DNA from: Nipponacmea schrenckii
Taxonomy: Eukaryota; Mollusca; Gastropoda; Lottiidae
Length of the DNA stretch: 64,000 nucleotides
Assembly (NCBI GenBank): GCA_030562195.1
Contig: JAUJPP010000007.1
Coordinates: 19,961,769-20,025,768, forward strand
Direction of reading: 5' to 3'
The notes under the pieces: generated by a model
Told to the model about the DNA's origin: nothing
Databases searched by the model: none
What the model saw: the letters and a program-made list of their open reading frames with translations, nothing else
Program-made: the position numbers and the translations under genes
Part shown: positions 48,255-60,772 of the stretch, one piece after another
Layout of the letters: every line of letters starts with the position of its first letter
How positions within the stretch are numbered: position 1 is the stretch's first letter

Positions 48255-48450
48255 AGGAGGGGGGAATTGTAACTGAGTCTGCAGTAAAGTTGTTTTTTTT
48301 TTCTTATTATTTTTATTCTTTTCTTCTTTTACATTCATATTTGTAACTATTTTATTGTACCTTATCGAAGCTTTAACTCTAACCTATGACCTTCTTAACC
48401 TGACGTCGGTCAGGTTGTCGGTCAGTTTCTACCTACCTGACTTATTTATA
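48255..48450 (+). mobile_element. Polypurine tract and start of presumed 3' LTR
   Basis: AGGAGGGGGGAA at 48255-48266 is a typical polypurine tract. The following TGTAACTGAGTCTGCAG (from 48268) has the TG start expected of an LTR. A TTATTTATA box lies near 48442. This LTR start does not resemble R1/R2. The env/integrase part and the R1-gag part may therefore come from different elements, or R1 may not be the LTR. Confidence 0.45.
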
Positions 48451-49074
48451 GTCGACTTTTAGGCCTATGAATAATATTAATTTCATTAATTTATTTGTGT
48501 CCGAAACTTAAAGGCTTGACTGACTGGTTATGAAATGATATAAAATTTAGAAACGACTTTAGAAAAGTATCTTGGATTTTTGGCTTGTTAGCACTATGCT
48601 TCAAGAACGTTTGAAGTAACCAGGGTTCAAATAAAATAAATAAATAAATTATCTCCAAAATTTAAAAACAAAGATTTTACATCTAGATTCAGAATTGACC
48701 GAGTAATGGTCATGTGTCGGCTACGAACCTACACAGTTCTATAGAGTGTAGCTGCACATGTTTGAGGCAACTACCAAAACTTTGACAGACTGCCTTTCAA
48801 AAAGTATCTTAAATGTAGTTAGTAGTTGAAAATAAGGGAAAGCTTTATGATGCTGAGTTTGTTTACCAACTTGAGGTCAACATACACAATTCAACTTATC
48901 TTCAGAGTTTACAATGTCATTGACCAATACTAAATTATACATAAAGGTATAAACATTTTAAACAGGTTTATGAAGTAAATTTCTTTTTTGAACGAGTAGT
49001 TTGTTTGTATCCACGGATAACTTTGGACATTTCGTGCAAAGACGTTCAGTTTATACACAAATAAAGTTTTAGAA
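48451..49074. other. P450 upstream region
   Basis: AT-rich DNA without a recognised gene. No convincing TATA box could be tied to the P450 start. Confidence 0.5.
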
Positions 49075-52000
49075 ATGAGTTGGTTGATTTACCTTGTGAT
49101 ATTGTGTCTACTAAGTTATATGATTTATATATGGATGAACAACAATAAGGGAAGACTGCCCCCAGGACCTTCCTTCGTTGAATCTTTTAAAATTATGTAT
49201 GGATTTATCACCAGAGAAGATGTCTTTTTAGTAGGAGAAAAACTGGCTTTCCGATTTGGAGAAATCGCCAATGTTCGATTCCTTGGTAACAATATGGTAT
49301 TTCTCAACAGTTCCAGAATTATTAAGAAACTATTAAATACGGCTGCTTATCGTGACGTCACTAACGACCGACCACCGTCTTTTCTGAGGGATTATCTTTA
49401 CCAGGGTGGTCAAGACATTGGATTTAATAACTATAACAACCTTTTGATCAAATTAAGGAAGATTTCCCACACAGTTATAAGAATTTATGGTGAAGGAATA
49501 CATGATTTTGAGAAAATGATTAATCCGGAAGTAGATATTTTGATAGAAAGTCTGACACAAGCAACTGATAAAGAATCGTTTGATATGGATGCAGCCTTTT
49601 TAAGGAGTTTAATCAGAATTATGCACGTGTTTGTAAGTATGATCATACTTTATATTTGATATTTTGAATTTATTAGAGGGGACGCTGGAATGTTCACAAA
49701 CAACATGAGACATACAGCAGCAGTAGGCTCTCACAGAAACGCTGTAAAACTATATCATGCCACAGTTTTATAATTGTGTAGCTGAGTATAATACTAAAAC
49801 TAAAAAACTGTTTGAACAAACATTTGATCACCTGGACGGCTGTCTCAAATATTTAAGCTGCATGTTTCATCTTCGCAAAATATGTTGGCAATACATGTAT
49901 TTATAATAATTATCAATCTGTCACAAATCAGCAGCTTTATGCACGCCCAGCCTCTGATAGGTATTTGGACAGATATGGCTGGGGGAGAGTCAGAAAAACT
50001 AGGCACCTAAAACATGGGATTTTCCGCACCCCCGCGAGTGCGGAGGTTTTTAACGTATTTACAAACCTCGAATCCACCAAACCTTGATTTATTTGGAAAG
50101 ATGGATGTTTTTGTAGTTCAATCATACCATCATTAACCCCTTTCATCATTCATGTCACGCCTGTGGTTGCGTCAAAGTTTTTTTTTCAAGAATTTCAATC
50201 GCTCATAACGTCGGAATTTTTAATGCGCACGCACGTTTGAAATGGCGACTGAGTGAATGAAAATCTCATGCACGCCATGTGACTTTAAAATTGCGGCTTG
50301 TCAGGACAAAATGCGGCCAGTTCCTTATTTTATATTTTCAACAACCGATAATAAATATATGGAAGATGTATTCATATGTAAAACACAATCTGAAGCTAAT
50401 CTTGTCTGTAAGCTGTAACTCACTCAATAATGTCTTATTAAAGGAGAGGGCTTATATATAGCTTTTATAGGCGTAGCCTGCTGCCCAATCCAGTGTAAAT
50501 AAATATTGTTTACATATAAAAAAAAAATGTCTTATTAGTCCCCTGTTGACCTCTTCTCTAACCCATGCATTTATGAAACCTTTCGCTTTCCTCTTTCACC
50601 TCGCTTATGCCGCAGCACAACTCAACACATAACACCATGATGTTTTGAACAATTATTGTTTGATTGTGTAGACCGAGCTTAACATGTTTTTTAAAACTTT
50701 TTCAGTTAACAAATGAACGTTTGAAACCAACAGAAGCAGAATCAGTCATCTCTACCGTGGAGGAATTCAATTACAGTTTTAATCGAGCTATTGCTGTTGA
50801 TAAGAATTTTGTATTAATGATGTTTCCATGGTTACAGCATCTTCCCGGAAGTAATGGTGATTTAGCCAGGAAGTTGCGTCTCGAACATGAGAAAATGTTG
50901 CAATATTTTCTTGCACCTGAAAAAATAGAGGTTAGTTGTGAATCTTTCGACTAATATCCAACTCATAAAATTTTAAATCAATAAGAATAATTATAGCCCA
51001 ATTGATATTTATTCATTAATATTGCATCAAAAACGTTTAATTTGGTTCCGGATTGCACATAAAAAACTGCGTGATTGTATGAAAATGGCACAATTTACAT
51101 GACTAGTTTGTTGCAATCCTAAGTAGGATGACGCCGTATTGATTTTCATCGTGAATATTGTGTAGACCTATCTTGAAAACATCATCGCACGTAAAAGAGC
51201 ACATTTCCTTATAATAACAGTTCAATCAAAATGTAATTAAAGATGTGGCAGTTCTGCTCATCGCCCATGACTTTTTTTATATTAGAAATGGAAGGGAAAT
51301 GGGAGCTTGATAGGAACCCTACTTTTAGAACAAGATAGTGATAAAGAGTTAACTGATACGATGATAAAAGGGGTTGTTACTGATATGGTAGTTGGTGGAG
51401 TCTCAACAACTCATGGTGCCCTCGATGGAATCATTCTCCTGATGATGAAATATCCTGAAGTTCAGTACCGTATTCAACAAGAACTTGATGATAGGTAGGT
51501 AATTTGATGAATTTTATATAACTATAAACTATAAGCGAGGATCTAAAAATAAGCTTAGACTATCTGTTATTTCAGGATTGGTGACGAAGAACCAAGTCTT
51601 TCTGACAGATCAAAACTTCCATATACAAACGCTGTTATTCTAGAATGCCTTCGCTACCTACGTCATATCCCTTTAGGAATACCACACTATGTCCGAGAAG
51701 ATATTGAAATAGAGGGATATACCATTCCAGCTAAATCAACGGTAGGTTCTTTCTGAAAGCAGTCTGATTTTGTTGCATGTCTGAATGGCTATGATCCCAT
51801 TTTTATGGTCTTTTGTTTGGGTTTTGAAGATATGTAAATAGTAACCTTATTCAATATTTTCGATTGTTTTAGGCAAACCTTGCTGATCTAGTTGCTGTCC
51901 ATAACAGAAACTAATGAACATGTACTCAGTGTGTTAGCAATTTCTCCAATTGGAAAGCCAGTTGCACTCGCTTTTACTAGAGTGATAATTTATTTTATAT

Positions 52001-52935
52001 CCATCTATCCCTGTTTTCAGTTAATAACTAATTTGTATCATACTTGTAAAGACGAAACGACGTGGGAAAAACCATATGAATTTTATCCTGAAAGATTTTT
52101 GGATGTTGATGGTAATTTATTACCAAGTGATCACCAAATCAGACAACAGTAAGTTTCATATATATAAATTAAAATTCTATTCTTTTTACAAGTATGATTA
52201 ATGTGCCCTCCTTTGAATTTATGACTTTTTCGTGGTGATAAATGTACAGTGACCAATTATGTGTATTTCTTGTGTCATATTGTTAAATAGAGGCCCGTCA
52301 ATTTCAACAATCGTTCTTCAACGCACGCCTATGTCACCTAAAGAAAACAATTTAATTGATTAACTGAATTGGGCGGCTATTTCACGTATTTCAACATACA
52401 TGTACGTTCTGGATTATCTGTACCCCATGTGTACCATCTAGAAAAAACAAATCACAATTACCTGGAGAACTCCGTGGTTCAGTTAAAAAAGTACAAAAGT
52501 AACTATTATGTAAAATGTAAAGTTTCGATTTGGTTCAAGAAGCTGAGGTGACTTCCATAACAAACACTATTTAATCTGAATTTGTATGTAAATGATAAAG
52601 AATAAATTGGGTTGTCATTCGGAATGTTATAGTCTGAAAATAAGCTCTGTATTTATTCCAATCCTATGCCAGAATGTTTTTATCACATTTTTTCATAAAA
52701 GTAATGAAGTATCATTATATTTTACAGATTGATAGTGTTTAGTGTTGGAAGAAGAAATTGCATTGGCGAATCATTTGCTAAATCACGCATGTTTTTGTAC
52801 GTAACAAAATTACTACAGAAGTTTGAATTTCAACTTGGAAAAAACGAACTGGTTTCTGAAGATTCGTCAACCTGGATTCGATGCGCAATTCTGCACCCTC
52901 AACATCTGAATTGCAAAATCGTGGCAAGAAAATAG
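49075..52935 (+). CDS. Microsomal cytochrome P450 (CYP2-clan-like)
   Basis: Six GT-AG exons join in frame to 497 residues, normal for the family: 49075-49632, 50706-50930, 51286-51494, 51576-51741, 52021-52148, 52728-52935. The N-terminal signal anchor (WLIYLVILCLLSYMIYIWM) is followed by the proline hinge LPPGPSF. The I-helix oxygen-activation site is VVGGVSTTHGAL. The K-helix ExxR is ILECLRYLRHIPLGIP, the PERF motif is YEFYPERFLD, and the heme-binding loop FSVGRRNCIGESFAKS contains the axial Cys. Protein AVDKNFVLMMFPWLQHLPG resembles CYP2-clan enzymes annotated as steroid-17-alpha-hydroxylase-like in molluscs. Substrate is not predictable. It would be an ER-membrane monooxygenase using NADPH-P450 reductase. 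AATAAA at 53080. All catalytic motifs are intact. A 39-bp exon-like relic lies in intron 4. Confidence 0.95.
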
Positions 52936-53731
52936 TAGTTTTAATAATTAGATATCTATGCCGCATTTTCCGGATTTATAATGTTCTTGTCCCCTAATTT
53001 ACACAAGTAATTACACATACGCCGAATTGACAAGTACCTTCGCAAAATTAACCCAGAAAAATGTTTATTTGCATATTGTAATAAACAATGCACATGCTTT
53101 ATGATATTTTTGTATAAAAATCTTGATGATTTTTCTATTGATTGTGTAGCCAACTATAATGTTTGTATAAAACTGTAGTTTCATAGTTATGTTGTTTTAA
53201 TTTCAATTGGAAAATCGTTACTGTTATTTTTCAAGGCTAAAATATATATCTTAAAAATATATTTCCCTGTAGTATTGCAATATATTTCATTAATGATTGA
53301 TTACCCTAAGGTATCATGTTTTTTTAAAGTGTCAGTCTGTTCTGTTGTTAGCTTTAATAGCCCTGATTCTTATGGATTTTATTTTTCTATCAATAAAAAC
53401 AACCTAGACAATAATGTACTAATATTTGTTGTAATTTTTGGAACGGACAAGACGGCCGCCAAGTTCGAATTTGACGATTTAGATGAGGGGTTTATTGGTA
53501 TATGCTATAATTCAAAGGAAAAAATGGTTTGACTGTGCTGTGTGCTGTGTGGGCGTATGTTGCCTTGCCTGGCAAGCTATCTTAATATATTGATTTTCGA
53601 TTTAAATATGTTTGGTCAAAGCAGATTTACTATTGTGTTTAGTTAAATAGCGGAATAAGATTTTATGGTATTTTCTTTAGTTTTGTTTGACATTATTATT
53701 ATTTAATGTGATCTCTTTCTCAAAATGTCTC
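52936..53731. other. Intergenic DNA between P450 and the CDC25 copies
   Basis: No gene is recognised. The 85-codon ORF at 53275 has no family resemblance that I can see. The region ends at the left border of the CDC25 duplication (about 53732). Confidence 0.5.
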
Positions 53732-53934
53732 TAAAGGATTATGTACCATATACAGATAAAATTGGAGAAGTTTATGAACAATTCCAATGACAAATTGTTG
53801 AACTATTTGCCACGCAAGAAACCAGACAAAAATAGAATAAGATTGGTTGTTATTGAATAACACTGTACAAAATTTAATAACAATAAATAACAATAACAAT
53901 ATCAAATAGATAACAAATCTAACAATAACAAACT

Positions 53935-55428
53935 CTAAAATCTGATAACGCAATGCTTTCTCATTTCGTCTTCTCTATTTCTATTACATCGAGATTTTTT
54001 ACTCTGGAAAATTGATAATTCTTCCTTAAACTTTGGATGTAACATTTCAATATAATCACAGGGTTCACACAGGTTCTGAAATATATAACAGGATGAATTT
54101 ATTTAGTTATTTTTCTATTGAAGTAAATTTTGGTTTAGTTTTTTGTCTAAAATGTGTTGACATAATAAAAAAATAATCCAATATACTATTAAGACGAGCA
54201 GGATTGAAATTTGTTGATAAAGTAAAATAAAATATTTTTACCTGTGATTGTTCATAAAAAGCTTTATATCCACCATCTAGAATATAGACTTCCAGATAAT
54301 ATAGACTAGGATAATTATCGCTATTCAATAACCTATCTTGTGATCGAAGATATCTCAATCTGAAAAAGAACAATACTGACGTTTAAATGGAGATTTGGGT
54401 GGTTGAAAGAAACCCGCTACTCGTAGTCAATATTCAACAGAAGGCACGGTAACAGGTTTAAAGTTATATCTAATATTTGTATCATGTTTTTAGCAAACAA
54501 GTTAATTTGAAAGAAGAAAAAGATACACGTTTAAATAGAGTATGATTTCGAGCATAGTGCGCATATTATACATTACAAATATATTTAGATATAGTATGCA
54601 CTCGTTTATATGAGATATATTTCCGATGTTATAAACTTACAGTGTAGGTGCTCGCTGTGAAGAAAATTCACAATGAAATATCAAGATTCGAGGTTTATCC
54701 TGTAATTGTAATAAATTATCAATAGAATCTTTAATATAAGTATTGACTGCTCCCTGGATATGACCACCGTCATATTCATATGGATATCTACAATCTAGTA
54801 TCATATAATTATTATCTCTAGTCGGGTATTTTCCATTTAATAAGTCTTCAACCTGAAATTATATACGTTAACAAAACGAAAGTAGATATAGGTAAAAAAG
54901 ACGATAAACTATTAGTATTTGGCTTTCAAAACCTGCTTATTAAAATCGAAGATGATATCAAATATGTTTTGGATATTACTTACAGTTTGAGGTGAAATAG
55001 ACTTGAGATCTTTATGTTTACCACATAAAGTAGGTAGACTATAAGGTCGACTACAATCAGCTATTAATAAAACATCATCCGATAATCTTTCTACAGATGA
55101 TTTAATTCGTTCATTTTCCCTCTTTTTCATATGTTTCTTCATTTCTGACTTGTAACTTCTTATGTTTATTGTAGCATATTGGTGATGACGTATTTTCAAA
55201 TTTCATCATATTTTTCCTCATTAATTGATATATATTACGACGAGCGTTCTTTGGTCTACGGATTTCAAACTATCAAAAGGAAAATATAAACGTATAAGGA
55301 GAATAAAATTTACAAAAAAAGAAATAAAAATTAAGAGACCTTTCAATTAACATCAAGAAAATTAAAAAAAAAACGATGAATTTGCAAATTTAATTAACCA
55401 TATTTTCATGCTGTAGATTTTCCATTAT
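53935..55428 (-). pseudogene. CDC25 3'-half, copy A (frameshifted duplicate)
   Basis: Minus-strand exons: 55428-55399 (30 nt), 55269-54984, 54852-54641, 54359-54242 and 54075-53935. The second is 286 nt against 285 in copy C, because of one extra base in the purine run that codes for EERRED in copy C. This shifts the frame and brings an early stop. The remaining exons are intact, including the phosphatase loop [10 protein letters not shown] with catalytic Cys and Arg. Exons and introns are very similar to copy C, so the duplication is recent. A LINE (55610-59001) sits just upstream in the same unit. No 5' exons of its own are visible. It is probably a non-functional 3' segmental duplicate. 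Confidence 0.85.
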
Positions 55429-55609
55429 CTGTAGATTTAGGGTATAGAGGTAAAGGTTGTTAATATAGAGAGGATGAAGTAATAATGATTCTAAATAATA
55501 CGAGCTGATATTTATAGTGATAATATTTTATGTCGAGTGAATTTCATCATTATTTTTACTAATCATTTTCTATCATAATTAATTATATTTCTGTTCTATT
55601 TACAGTTAT

Positions 55610-58600
55610 ACTGTATACGTGACAAACTCTTTGTAGACGGGAAATTGTACAACCAAGAAGGTCTCTTCTCTGATAGATACGATGATGTTATCGAAACATC
55701 TCAGCCCGACACAAGAAGCCAAGGAACAAAACGACAACGCATGAAGTCCCCCATATATCAACCAATTCGCAGTCAAAGTGAGATTGGTGCTGGAAATACA
55801 GAGTCAACTCATATGAAAACTGCATAGGTAATTGCAGAGAACGGATTGAGTGTTATCTCGTGGAATATAGGACGCGGTATAAGTGAAAAACTTGTAAATA
55901 GTGAATTTCTAAGTATTATTGGTGGTTATGATCTGATTTGTTTGTATGAATGTTGGACAAGTCTCGGTGATGAATTTCATTTGCATAATTATGAAGCTTA
56001 CAATATCCCTAGAACAAACGGTAGGGGAGGTGGTATTGTTATTTTTATTAAATCTGATATTTCATTGAATTGCAAAGTATTAGACATTATTAATGATTGT
56101 ATTGTGCTCCTGAAAGTAACTACGTCTAAAACTGACCTCTATATTTTTGTGAATTATATACCCCCTTCAAACAGCTCCTATTATGTTAAAAATGAACTAG
56201 ATCTGTTTAGTATTTTGACGGAAAATATTTGTAAATATAAATGTAATGGTGACATAATTGCTATAGGTGATTTTAATAGTAGGACTGGGATTGGACCCGA
56301 TTTTATCGAAAATAACGTCCTATCAGATGGGACCTTAGACTTATTAGGTAATATCATCGAATATCGCCCAGATATACCCCTAGATACCCGGCGAAATGAA
56401 GATACTACGATCAATCAGTTTGGTAGAAATTTACTATCCTTATGCAAAGCAACTGGACTCCGCATAGTCAACGGTAGAAACAAAAGTGATGTTAGAGGCA
56501 GTCACACCTTTTTCAATGCAAGGGGTAAAAGTCAAATTGATTATTTAATGTGCATGTCTGATTTCTTTGATAACATAGCTAAATTCAACAGTGGATGTTT
56601 TAACCCGTTCTCTGATCACGCCCCTTTAATATTTGAACTGAACGTATGTGTAGGCAAAAACTGTTGTCACTCCGATATTCACTCACCTTCTGTGAATGAC
56701 CCTCTATCAATCAGATGGATAGAACAAAATTCAGATTATATCAAACAATCTGTGAAGACACATGCTAACTTGTTGTCACAGATATGTCTCAAAGCCAATT
56801 TACATCAATCAGATATTGACACTTGTGTCGGTCAGTTTTCGGATTGTTTAGTTAAAGTGATTTCAAAATCATACAGCAGGTCACACAGTAAAAGTCCCAA
56901 TTTAAAGGGGGATAAACCATGGTTTAACGACTCTTGTAAAAATCTTTATAAAGAATACAAATTAATGTTGAGAAATTTCAATCGGATTAAATCCGACGCA
57001 AACCATGTTAAGTTAGTCGAGTCTAAAACCAAATACAAGGTGGCTGAACGTAGGCTGAAATTGACGTATAAAAAACAAAGAGGAAATATGCTCAGTTCCT
57101 TAAAGAAAACAAACCCTAAACACTTTTATAAACATTTTCAAAGTAGGAAAAATATTTCAACCGAACTAACAACACAACAATTTTTTGAGCATTTCAGAAG
57201 TCTGTCGAAAATCGAGTCTACTCCATACAATGCCTTTAACCAGAATGAGGACAAATATATTGTATCCTCCTTGAATGACTATTGCATCGAAATTGATCAT
57301 GTTACGAATTCTGAAATCTTGTCCGCTATCAATAAGCTCAAAAATAACAAATCGGTTGGAAGTAATTCTATAATGAATGAGTGTTTAAAAGAATGTAAAA
57401 ATGAATTATTACCATCACTGAATATTCTGTTCAATAAAATACTTGACTCTGGGTGCTTCCCAAATTCGTGGTCTGTCGGTCACATTGTACCGATATTTAA
57501 GAAGGGAAACAAAAATGACCCTGATTCCTATAGAGGCATAACCATCATCAGCTGTCTTGCTAAATTATTTACTTCTATTCTAAATAACAGACTTTTAGTT
57601 TTGGATAAAAAACACAAAATTATTGGCGATGAACAGTTTGGTTTCAAAAAAGGTTTCTCCACAATTGATGCTTTATTTGTCTTACAAACTATAATAAACC
57701 GTACATTGAAAAAGAAAAAGCGACTTTATTGCTGTTTTATTGATTATAAAAAATGTTTTGATTTTATCAATAGATCTAATCTATGGTTTAAACTTATAAC
57801 CGAAGGTATAGATGGTAAATTTTTACGAATTATTAAAGCTTTGTACAGTAATGTCAGATGCTCTGTTAAGCATGCCGGTTCACTCTCAGATGTTTTTAGT
57901 TGTAAAACCGGTTTGTTCCAAGGTGAAGTATTATCACCAATTCTATTTTCATTATATGTAAACGATTGTATACGTAGCTTTATGTCAGACGAATGTCCAT
58001 CTTTATCCATAGATGAGGTGAATGTATTTCTTCTAATGTACGTAGATGATACTATTTTAATTTCGGAATCTCCAGAAAATCTCCAATTGCTCTTAGACTC
58101 ACTTGAAAAATATACTACAAAATGGAGTTTTATAGTAAATGTTTCTAAGACCAGAATAGTCGTATATCGAAACAAATAACAGTTTTGTTTATATGGAGAC
58201 TGGTAGATGTCCCCTATTTATTCATAGGAAAATCAAAATCTTTAAATATTGGATTAAAATCCGGAACAGTGATAATGTTTTTATTAAATCTTGTTATAAT
58301 GATATGTTAAATAATGATGGAACGTGGTTGCAATCTGTTAAGAATGAATTGTATGTTTTGGGTTTAGGCCACCTATGGGAAGCCAGTAGTATAAGTAAAC
58401 ATGAGATTTTAACTATTAAAGAGAGAATTATATCTATATTTCAACAATCCCTTTTTGAATCCATTAATACTTCATCTAAAGCCCTAGTTTATAAACATAT
58501 TGTTGACAGATTCCAGCTCCAATATTATCTCACTATACCCCTTACTTATGTTAGAGATTTGATAAAATTTAGATTATCGTCACACGACTTAGCTATTGAA

Positions 58601-59001
58601 AAGGGCCGTTACCACGATGTACATAGAAACGACAGAATTTGTAAATATTGTAAATCAGATGATATCGAAGATGAGTACCATTTTATATTAATATGTCCCC
58701 TATACAATAGTATCCGAACAAAATTTATTAAACAGTACTACTTCAATCATCCAAGTGTGTATAAATTGATCCAGCTTCTTAAAGTTGATAATTTAAAGGA
58801 ATTGAATAATTTGAGCAAATTTTTGAATAAGGCACAAAAATTGAGAAAGAGTGCATCCTAATTATATATATGTTTTCATCGCAATCTGTCCTTTTTTTTC
58901 CTATTCATTTGTATTATATAAATGTATACATGTATATTGTATATTTGTAATATAACTGATAAGTCGAAAGACTTAAAGTAATAAAGAATCTAATCTAATC
59001 T
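55610..59001 (+). mobile_element. 5'-truncated LINE, family 1 copy b, with 6-bp target duplication
   Basis: It has the same domain order and 3' structure as the minus-strand LINE at 10.4-14.6 kb and begins within ORF1. The 3' end reads AAGTAATAAAGAATCTAATCTAATCT, with short TCTAA repeats. AGTTAT flanks both ends (55604-55609 and 59002-59007). The paralogous unit shows the uninterrupted site at 63705-63710. Insertion therefore occurred in copy A after the CDC25 duplication. Confidence 0.92.
55828..58861 (+). pseudogene. LINE ORF2: endonuclease-RT-zinc finger with internal deletion
   Basis: A long open stretch to 58179 carries the endonuclease (SVISWNIGRG, AIGDFNSRTG, SQIDYLMC, FSDHAPLIFE) and the reverse transcriptase (FKKGNKNDPDSYRGITIISC, FIDYKKCFD, GLFQGEVLSPILFSLYVND and LLMYVDDTILIS). 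The active-site box is YVDD, where the other copy has YADD. At about 58180 the frame stops. By comparison with the other copy, roughly 110-120 codons between the RT end and the MRKIRIFKYY-type block are missing. The rest (58193-58861) keeps the zinc finger CKYCKSDDIEDEYHFILIC. The upstream in-frame sequence 55612-55827 is the end of ORF1 (CIRDKLFVDGKLYN…). Confidence 0.88.
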
Positions 59002-59020
59002 AGTTATTATATTTCTATGT

Positions 59021-60098
59021 TTATTTATTTATTTACGTCTCACCAATTTGTAAAAACATAAAACATAAAAGAATATTTAAAACAAATTGCACAAATTGCC
59101 ATTCTATAAAAGAATTATGAGAGACAGATATATAACAATGATAAAAATCAATTCATATCTAAAAAAAAGAAAAAAAAAAAAGAATTAGAAATAAATTAAT
59201 CAGTTCATATCTTAAAAATTAAAAATAAATTAACATATCAACGTACACTTTAAATTAGCTAGAAATATACAATCTGTTTTCTTACATTGAGAATATCATA
59301 GCAGGCTTTGGCACTTTTCTTCACAACTTTACTATCGGACAAAATTACAGACATTTTATCAAGGTCAGATAATGAATCGAAATTTACATAAATATAACGG
59401 ATAAAATCAAAAAGTTCTGAGCGTATATGTACATACAATGGGCAATAAAGGAGGCAATGCTGTTCATTTTCAATACACGTTTTACATATGAAACAGACTC
59501 GTTTTTCTAATTCTAAACCTTCGTACCTGCCAGTTTCGATTTTAAGTGGGGCTACGCCAATTCGGAATTTAGCCAGAGCACTTCTGTGGGCTGGGGTTAT
59601 ATTATGCAAAACATATGATTCCACTCCATACTCGTGCTTGAATTGTCTATATGTACGTAGCTTATTACGCCCACTCCCACGTTTTGCATTGTTACGTTGG
59701 AGATCATCGTTCCATTTTTCAAAGTATCTAATGGCATTACATTCAAATATATCATGTACTAAACTTTTATAGTTCAACAAATGCCCGTCTGACAATTTTT
59801 TACTAAAAATTTCCCATAATCCAATTTCATTTAAATACTTCTTAACTCTGTTTGACCAATTGTTATACTTAGAGGGCTTAGCATCCGCCCAATTAAAAAT
59901 CCTTTTACTGATATACTCGTCAGACATATTATGCAATCTACAAAACTGCCTTATAACAGCAGACCATTGTCTAATATGTGTCGGTACCCAACCCATGTCC
60001 CCATTCACAGCCGTGTTTGGAGCATATTTACCTACGCCTAAAAAATATCTACATGCTTTATTCTGAACTGCTCCGATACAACTAAATTCTTTATAATA
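59021..60098 (-). mobile_element. 5'-truncated LINE, second family, inside CDC25 copy B
   Basis: The minus strand, from about 60098 to 59259, encodes the C-terminal part of an APE-type LINE ORF2: AVQNKACRYFLGVGKYAP, GDMGWVPTHIRQWSAVIRQF and a zinc finger CFICKTCIENEQHCLLYC. It differs clearly from family 1. The 3' UTR ends in GACGTAAATAAATAAATAAAC (TAAA repeats) at about 59021-59040. Its 5' side joins CDC25 exon B4 after 43 nt. Its 3' side joins the end of duplication unit A. No matching target-site duplication was found, so the locus was rearranged during or after insertion. Confidence 0.8.
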
Positions 60099-60388
60099 AT
60101 GACTATTCAATAACCGATCTTGTGATCGAAGATATCTCAATCTGAAAAAAAAAAAACAATACTAACGTATAAATGGAGAAACCCGCTACTCGTAGTCAAT
60201 ATTCAACAATGAAATATCAATATTCCAGGTTTATCCTGTAATTGTAATAAATCATCGATAGAATCTTTAATTTAAGTATTGACTGCTCCCTGGATATGAC
60301 CACCATCATATTCATATGGATATCTACAATCTAGTATCATATAATTATTATCTATAGTCGGGTATTTTCCATTTAATAAACCTTCAAC
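60099..60388 (-). pseudogene. CDC25 fragment, copy B (gutted)
   Basis: Only part of the rhodanese-like phosphatase region remains. A truncated exon 3 equivalent, 60388-60208, has [20 protein letters not shown] followed by a TAA stop (minus strand, 60274-60272). The first 43 nt of the exon 4 equivalent are at 60141-60099. A deletion joins exon 3 to the intron at about 60207. It removes the phosphatase loop after FHC, and with it the catalytic Arg. The homology continues to about 60480 in the upstream intron. Clearly dead. Confidence 0.88.
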
Positions 60389-60613
60389 CTGAAATTATAT
60401 ACGATAAGACAATGTAAGTAGAAATAGGTAAAAAAAAGACGATAAATTATTAGTATTTGGCTTTCAAAACATGCTTATTAATAAAATATCATTCAAAATA
60501 TCATATATTAATCAAATATAGGATATTGGTGAAAATTTGGTTCCATTTCGTTCCTGTTACAAAAATACAAGTGGTAATAATAATTACCATTGACAATTTT
60601 TAAATCGTAATTT

Positions 60614-60772
60614 AAAGGATTATGTACCATTTACAGATAAACTTGGAGAAGTTTAGGAAAAATTCCAATGACAAATTGTTGAACTATTTGCCACGCAAGA
60701 AACCAGACAAAAATAGAATAAGATTGGTTGTTATTGAATAACACTGTACAAAATTTAATAACAATAAATAAC
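60614..60772 (-). repeat. Left end of duplication unit C (3' flank of CDC25)
   Basis: It matches 53732-53891 downstream of copy A (AAAGGATTATGTACCAT … AATAAATAAC) with few differences. It marks the left boundary of the duplicated unit. The match is interrupted at 60772 by the 1.2-kb insertion and resumes at 61968. Confidence 0.85.

Noticed and set aside
48075..48338. 87-codon minus-strand ORF (Lys/Asn-rich)
   Set aside because: Antisense to the polypurine tract and AT/poly-T stretch of the retroelement; a composition artefact.
59259..60140. 293-codon ORF that begins with CDC25 residues and continues into LINE protein
   Set aside because: The apparent fusion is a chance in-frame junction of a truncated LINE with exon 4 of dead copy B, and lacks the catalytic loop. 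Not considered a gene fusion.
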